From: Planococcus plakortidis
GTDB lineage: Bacteria; Bacillota; Bacilli; Bacillales_A; Planococcaceae
Direction of reading: 5' to 3'
DNA: 64,000 bases
Assembly (NCBI RefSeq): GCF_001687605.2
Contig: NZ_CP016539.2
Span: 2,696,501-2,760,500 of the forward strand
Positions 62,432 through 64,000 of the stretch are shown here, one piece after another. The notes beneath the pieces were generated by a model. It was not told where the DNA came from, did not search any database, and saw only the letters and a list, made by a program, of their open reading frames with translations. Positions within the stretch are counted from its first letter, which is position 1. Every line of letters begins with the position of its first letter. The position numbers and the translations under genes were made by a program.

Positions 62432-62475
62432 ATGTAAAAACAAGAGCTTTGCAAAGAAATGGAGAGGATACTCAA

Positions 62476-63180
62476 ATGGCAAAAGTATTGGCAGTCTTAT
62501 CAAGCGGCTATTCAAATGAAGAGCATAACTATGTAACCGGCTGGTGGGCAGAAGAATTATTCGAGCCCTTGGCGGAACTTGAAAAAGCGGGCCACTCGGT
62601 AGGCCTTGCTTCCATTGACGGCGGCAAACCGGTTGTGGACCCGCTGAGCCTCGATTCGGCATACGATCCGGAAGGCAAATACAAAAAACTATACGACTCA
62701 GGCATCGCAGATAAAACGACGCCAGTGGTGGATGTCAAAGCAAGCGATTACGATGCGATCATGATTGTCGGCGGGCATGGCGCAATGTTCGATTTGGCTC
62801 ACGATGAAAACCTTCATGCCGTCATCAATATCGTCCATGAAACAGGCGGCATCGTTTCTGCTGTCTGCCACGGCCCCGCCCCGCTTGTCTTTACGAAAAC
62901 AAAAGACGGCAAGCCTTTATTGCAAGGATTGAAAGTGACCGGCTATCCGAACGATATGGAACCGGAAGAAGTCGATGGGCTCTTGCCGTTCAGCCTGGAA
63001 GATGAAATGGCGAAAGTGGCGCAATACGACAAAGGCGAAGGGCAAGATGAACACATCGTTTGGGGCAGTGACCGCCTGCTGACTGGCCGTGACCCTGGGT
63101 CCTCGCAAGCATTCGGCCGCGAATTGGCAAAGAAGCTGTCCGAACTGGAAAAGCATCAACTCGACAAACATTTGGAGTGA
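62476..63180 (+). CDS. DJ-1/PfpI family class I glutamine amidotransferase-like protein
   Basis: A 234-residue protein of the Hsp31/DJ-1/PfpI superfamily. The nucleophile elbow is AVCHGPAPL (Cys) and the glutamate-bearing strand is IMIVGGHGAM. Relatives act as glyoxalase III, deglycase or chaperone in stress. A frame begins at 62449, but GGAGAGG precedes the ATG at 62476 at a good distance. It is SigB-controlled and followed by a small membrane protein gene with no terminator between, so the two may share a transcript. Confidence 0.92.
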   Translation: MAKVLAVLSSGYSNEEHNYVTGWWAEELFEPLAELEKAGHSVGLASIDGGKPVVDPLSLDSAYDPEGKYKKLYDSGIADKTTPVVDVKASDYDAIMIVGGHGAMFDLAHDENLHAVINIVHETGGIVSAVCHGPAPLVFTKTKDGKPLLQGLKVTGYPNDMEPEEVDGLLPFSLEDEMAKVAQYDKGEGQDEHIVWGSDRLLTGRDPGSSQAFGRELAKKLSELEKHQLDKHLE

Positions 63181-63236
63181 CGAGCCGTTCGAAGCAGCCA
63201 GTCTGAAAAAAAGCAATTACTAAAGGAGGAGATCGA

Positions 63237-63464
63237 ATGGATAACAAAAATAACCACAATGATAAAGACAGGGAACAGGAATATATGAAAACGAGTGAGC
63301 AGGAACTGGACCGCAAGCCGCCGGCAGAAAAAGAAGGGCTTGAAGAGCCGAAGAAAACAGGCTACCCGCCGCTACAGTTAGGGTTGATCGTTTTCGCCAT
63401 CGCCGTCTTGGTGATTGTCGGGTTTGCCATCGGTTTCGACTGGTTCGGCCTGTTCGGGAATTAA
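63237..63464 (+). CDS. Small single-span membrane protein, unknown
   Basis: A 75-residue protein. The first 40 residues are very charged (K, D, E, N, Q); then comes one transmembrane helix (LGLIVFAIAVLVIVGFAIGF) and a short aromatic tail. The topology is probably N-inside. AAAGGAGGAG precedes the ATG, about 55 nt after the DJ-1-like gene, and a terminator follows, which supports a two-gene operon. I do not recognise the family. Confidence 0.75.
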   Translation: MDNKNNHNDKDREQEYMKTSEQELDRKPPAEKEGLEEPKKTGYPPLQLGLIVFAIAVLVIVGFAIGFDWFGLFGN

Positions 63465-63482
63465 TCGCTCCATTTATATGCA

Positions 63483-63519
63483 CAAAACGGCAGACAGGAA
63501 ATCCTGTCTGCCGTTTTTT
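63483..63519. terminator. Bidirectional terminator
   Basis: AAACGGCAGACAGG and CCTGTCTGCCGTTT form a perfect hairpin with T-runs at both ends. It serves the small membrane protein gene and the convergent htrA-like gene. Confidence 0.9.
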
Positions 63520-63528
63520 AATGACGTG

Positions 63529-64000
63529 TTACATTTGTTCACTCAATTCGACCTCGAATGTTTCGAGTTCTCCATTCCGATAAGCTTTGATCGTCACAGT
63601 CCCTTGCCCTTCCACTTCCGTATAGAGATATTGGCGAAGTTCCAAAACAGAAGAGACAGCTTGGCCGTTCAATTCAACGATCGTATCTTTCGCTTCGATC
63701 CCCGCTTTATCCGCGCCGGATCCTTCCTGTACCGACTGGACGACAACGCCGTCTTCCACTTCACCCGGAAGATTCAATTCCGCATCTCTGATTTCTGCGG
63801 GTATCTGTTCCAATTCAAGCAATGCGACGCCTAGTGATGGACGGGAAACTTCCCCTTCTCCTTCAAGCTCCGAAATGATTGGGATCGCGGAATTGATCGG
63901 AATGGCGAGCCCGATGCCTTCCACTGCATCCTGGGCGATTTTCATCGAATTGATGCCAATGACTTGGCCCTGTGCATTCAATAATGCGCCGCCGCTGTTC
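63529..64000 (-). CDS. HtrA/DegP-type serine protease, 5' end cut
   Basis: Only the C-terminal part is in the window (about 157 codons), entering at the edge. The first readable residues, NSGGALLN, hold the catalytic Ser of the trypsin-like domain. IAQDAVEGIGLAIPIN closes the protease domain and a PDZ domain follows (SLGVALLELEQ, GVVVQSVQEGSGADKAGI). HtrA proteins are membrane-anchored or secreted quality-control proteases; the N-terminal anchor is not visible here. No start codon is in the window. Confidence 0.9.
   Translation of the reverse strand, partial: NSGGALLNAQGQVIGINSMKIAQDAVEGIGLAIPINSAIPIISELEGEGEVSRPSLGVALLELEQIPAEIRDAELNLPGEVEDGVVVQSVQEGSGADKAGIEAKDTIVELNGQAVSSVLELRQYLYTEVEGQGTVTIKAYRNGELETFEVELSEQM

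Noticed and set aside
1..64000. CRISPR arrays, insertion sequences, prophage genes, tRNA or rRNA genes
   Set aside because: No direct repeat-spacer pattern, transposase, integrase or structural RNA signature was seen on reading both strands.

Overview
The window looks like chromosomal DNA of a Gram-positive Bacillota, most likely a Planococcus/Planomicrobium-type member of the Planococcaceae. The evidence is strong AGGAGG ribosome binding sites, GTG and TTG starts, SigB-type promoters (GTTTAA-N13-GGGTAT), a T-box, cre sites, a LexA/DinR box, and a gene set close to Bacillus subtilis (ysnF, katE, hslO, rbsRKDACB, csbB/yfhO, nos, ytvA). The genus is an inference; no rRNA or tRNA is visible. No insertion sequence, prophage or CRISPR array was seen. 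Two genes are cut by the edges: a ysnF-like gene at the left (3' end missing) and an htrA-like protease at the right (5' end missing).

Layout. 1-9 kb: stress and housekeeping genes on the minus strand (ysnF-like, katE, glutaminase, alpha/beta hydrolase, hslO, DUF896, GNAT, patatin, SRAP). 8.5-16.6 kb: mixed strands, with an unknown protein, an MFS transporter, a DASS carboxylate transporter, a 62-aa SigB protein, a YdjM-like membrane protein, an HD hydrolase, a CNNM/CorC protein, an SOS-controlled YolD-like protein and YihY. 16.6-20 kb: peptidases and PBP4. 20.1-25.9 kb: ribose operon rbsRKDACB with a palindromic RbsR/cre operator. 26-28 kb: persulfide dioxygenase-rhodanese with a CstR-like operator. 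28-47 kb: about 19 kb of acyl-CoA catabolism on the minus strand. 47-53 kb: YebC-like protein, NO synthase, HAD phosphatase and a serine-biosynthesis pair behind a serine T-box. 53.6-57.6 kb: csbB-gtrA-yfhO-type glycosylation locus. 57.7-64 kb: stress genes (lipoprotein SodC, SDR, manganese catalase with a repeat protein, LOV-STAS photoreceptor, DJ-1/PfpI protein, HtrA).

How it fits together. Nine promoters match or resemble the SigB consensus with 13-14 nt spacing. They lie before ysnF, katE, the 62-aa protein, yihY, csbB, sodC, the SDR, the repeat protein/Mn-catalase pair and the DJ-1 protein. A YtvA-like photoreceptor, which in B. subtilis feeds into the SigB stressosome, lies among them. 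The window therefore holds an input and many outputs of the general stress response, including two small hydrophilic proteins that I do not recognise.

The most promising system is the catabolic cluster. One long operon (about 47.0 to 31.0 kb) encodes a CoA ligase, an acyl-CoA dehydrogenase, two quinone-oxidoreductase-like proteins, a PaaG-like crotonase, a TRAP transporter, a TetR repressor, a ComB-like phosphatase, enoyl-CoA hydratase, 3-hydroxyacyl-CoA dehydrogenase, an APH-type phosphotransferase, a split MaoC dehydratase, an SDR and an AtoE-type transporter. A second operon (thiolase, nitronate monooxygenase-like, crotonase) follows. An APH kinase, an acyl-CoA dehydrogenase, an SDR and a CoA ligase together recall levulinate (Lva) and ACAD10/11 4-hydroxy-acid degradation, where a kinase phosphorylates a 4-hydroxyacyl-CoA. 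I propose, as inference only, a hydroxy- or keto-acid degradation route with its own importers.
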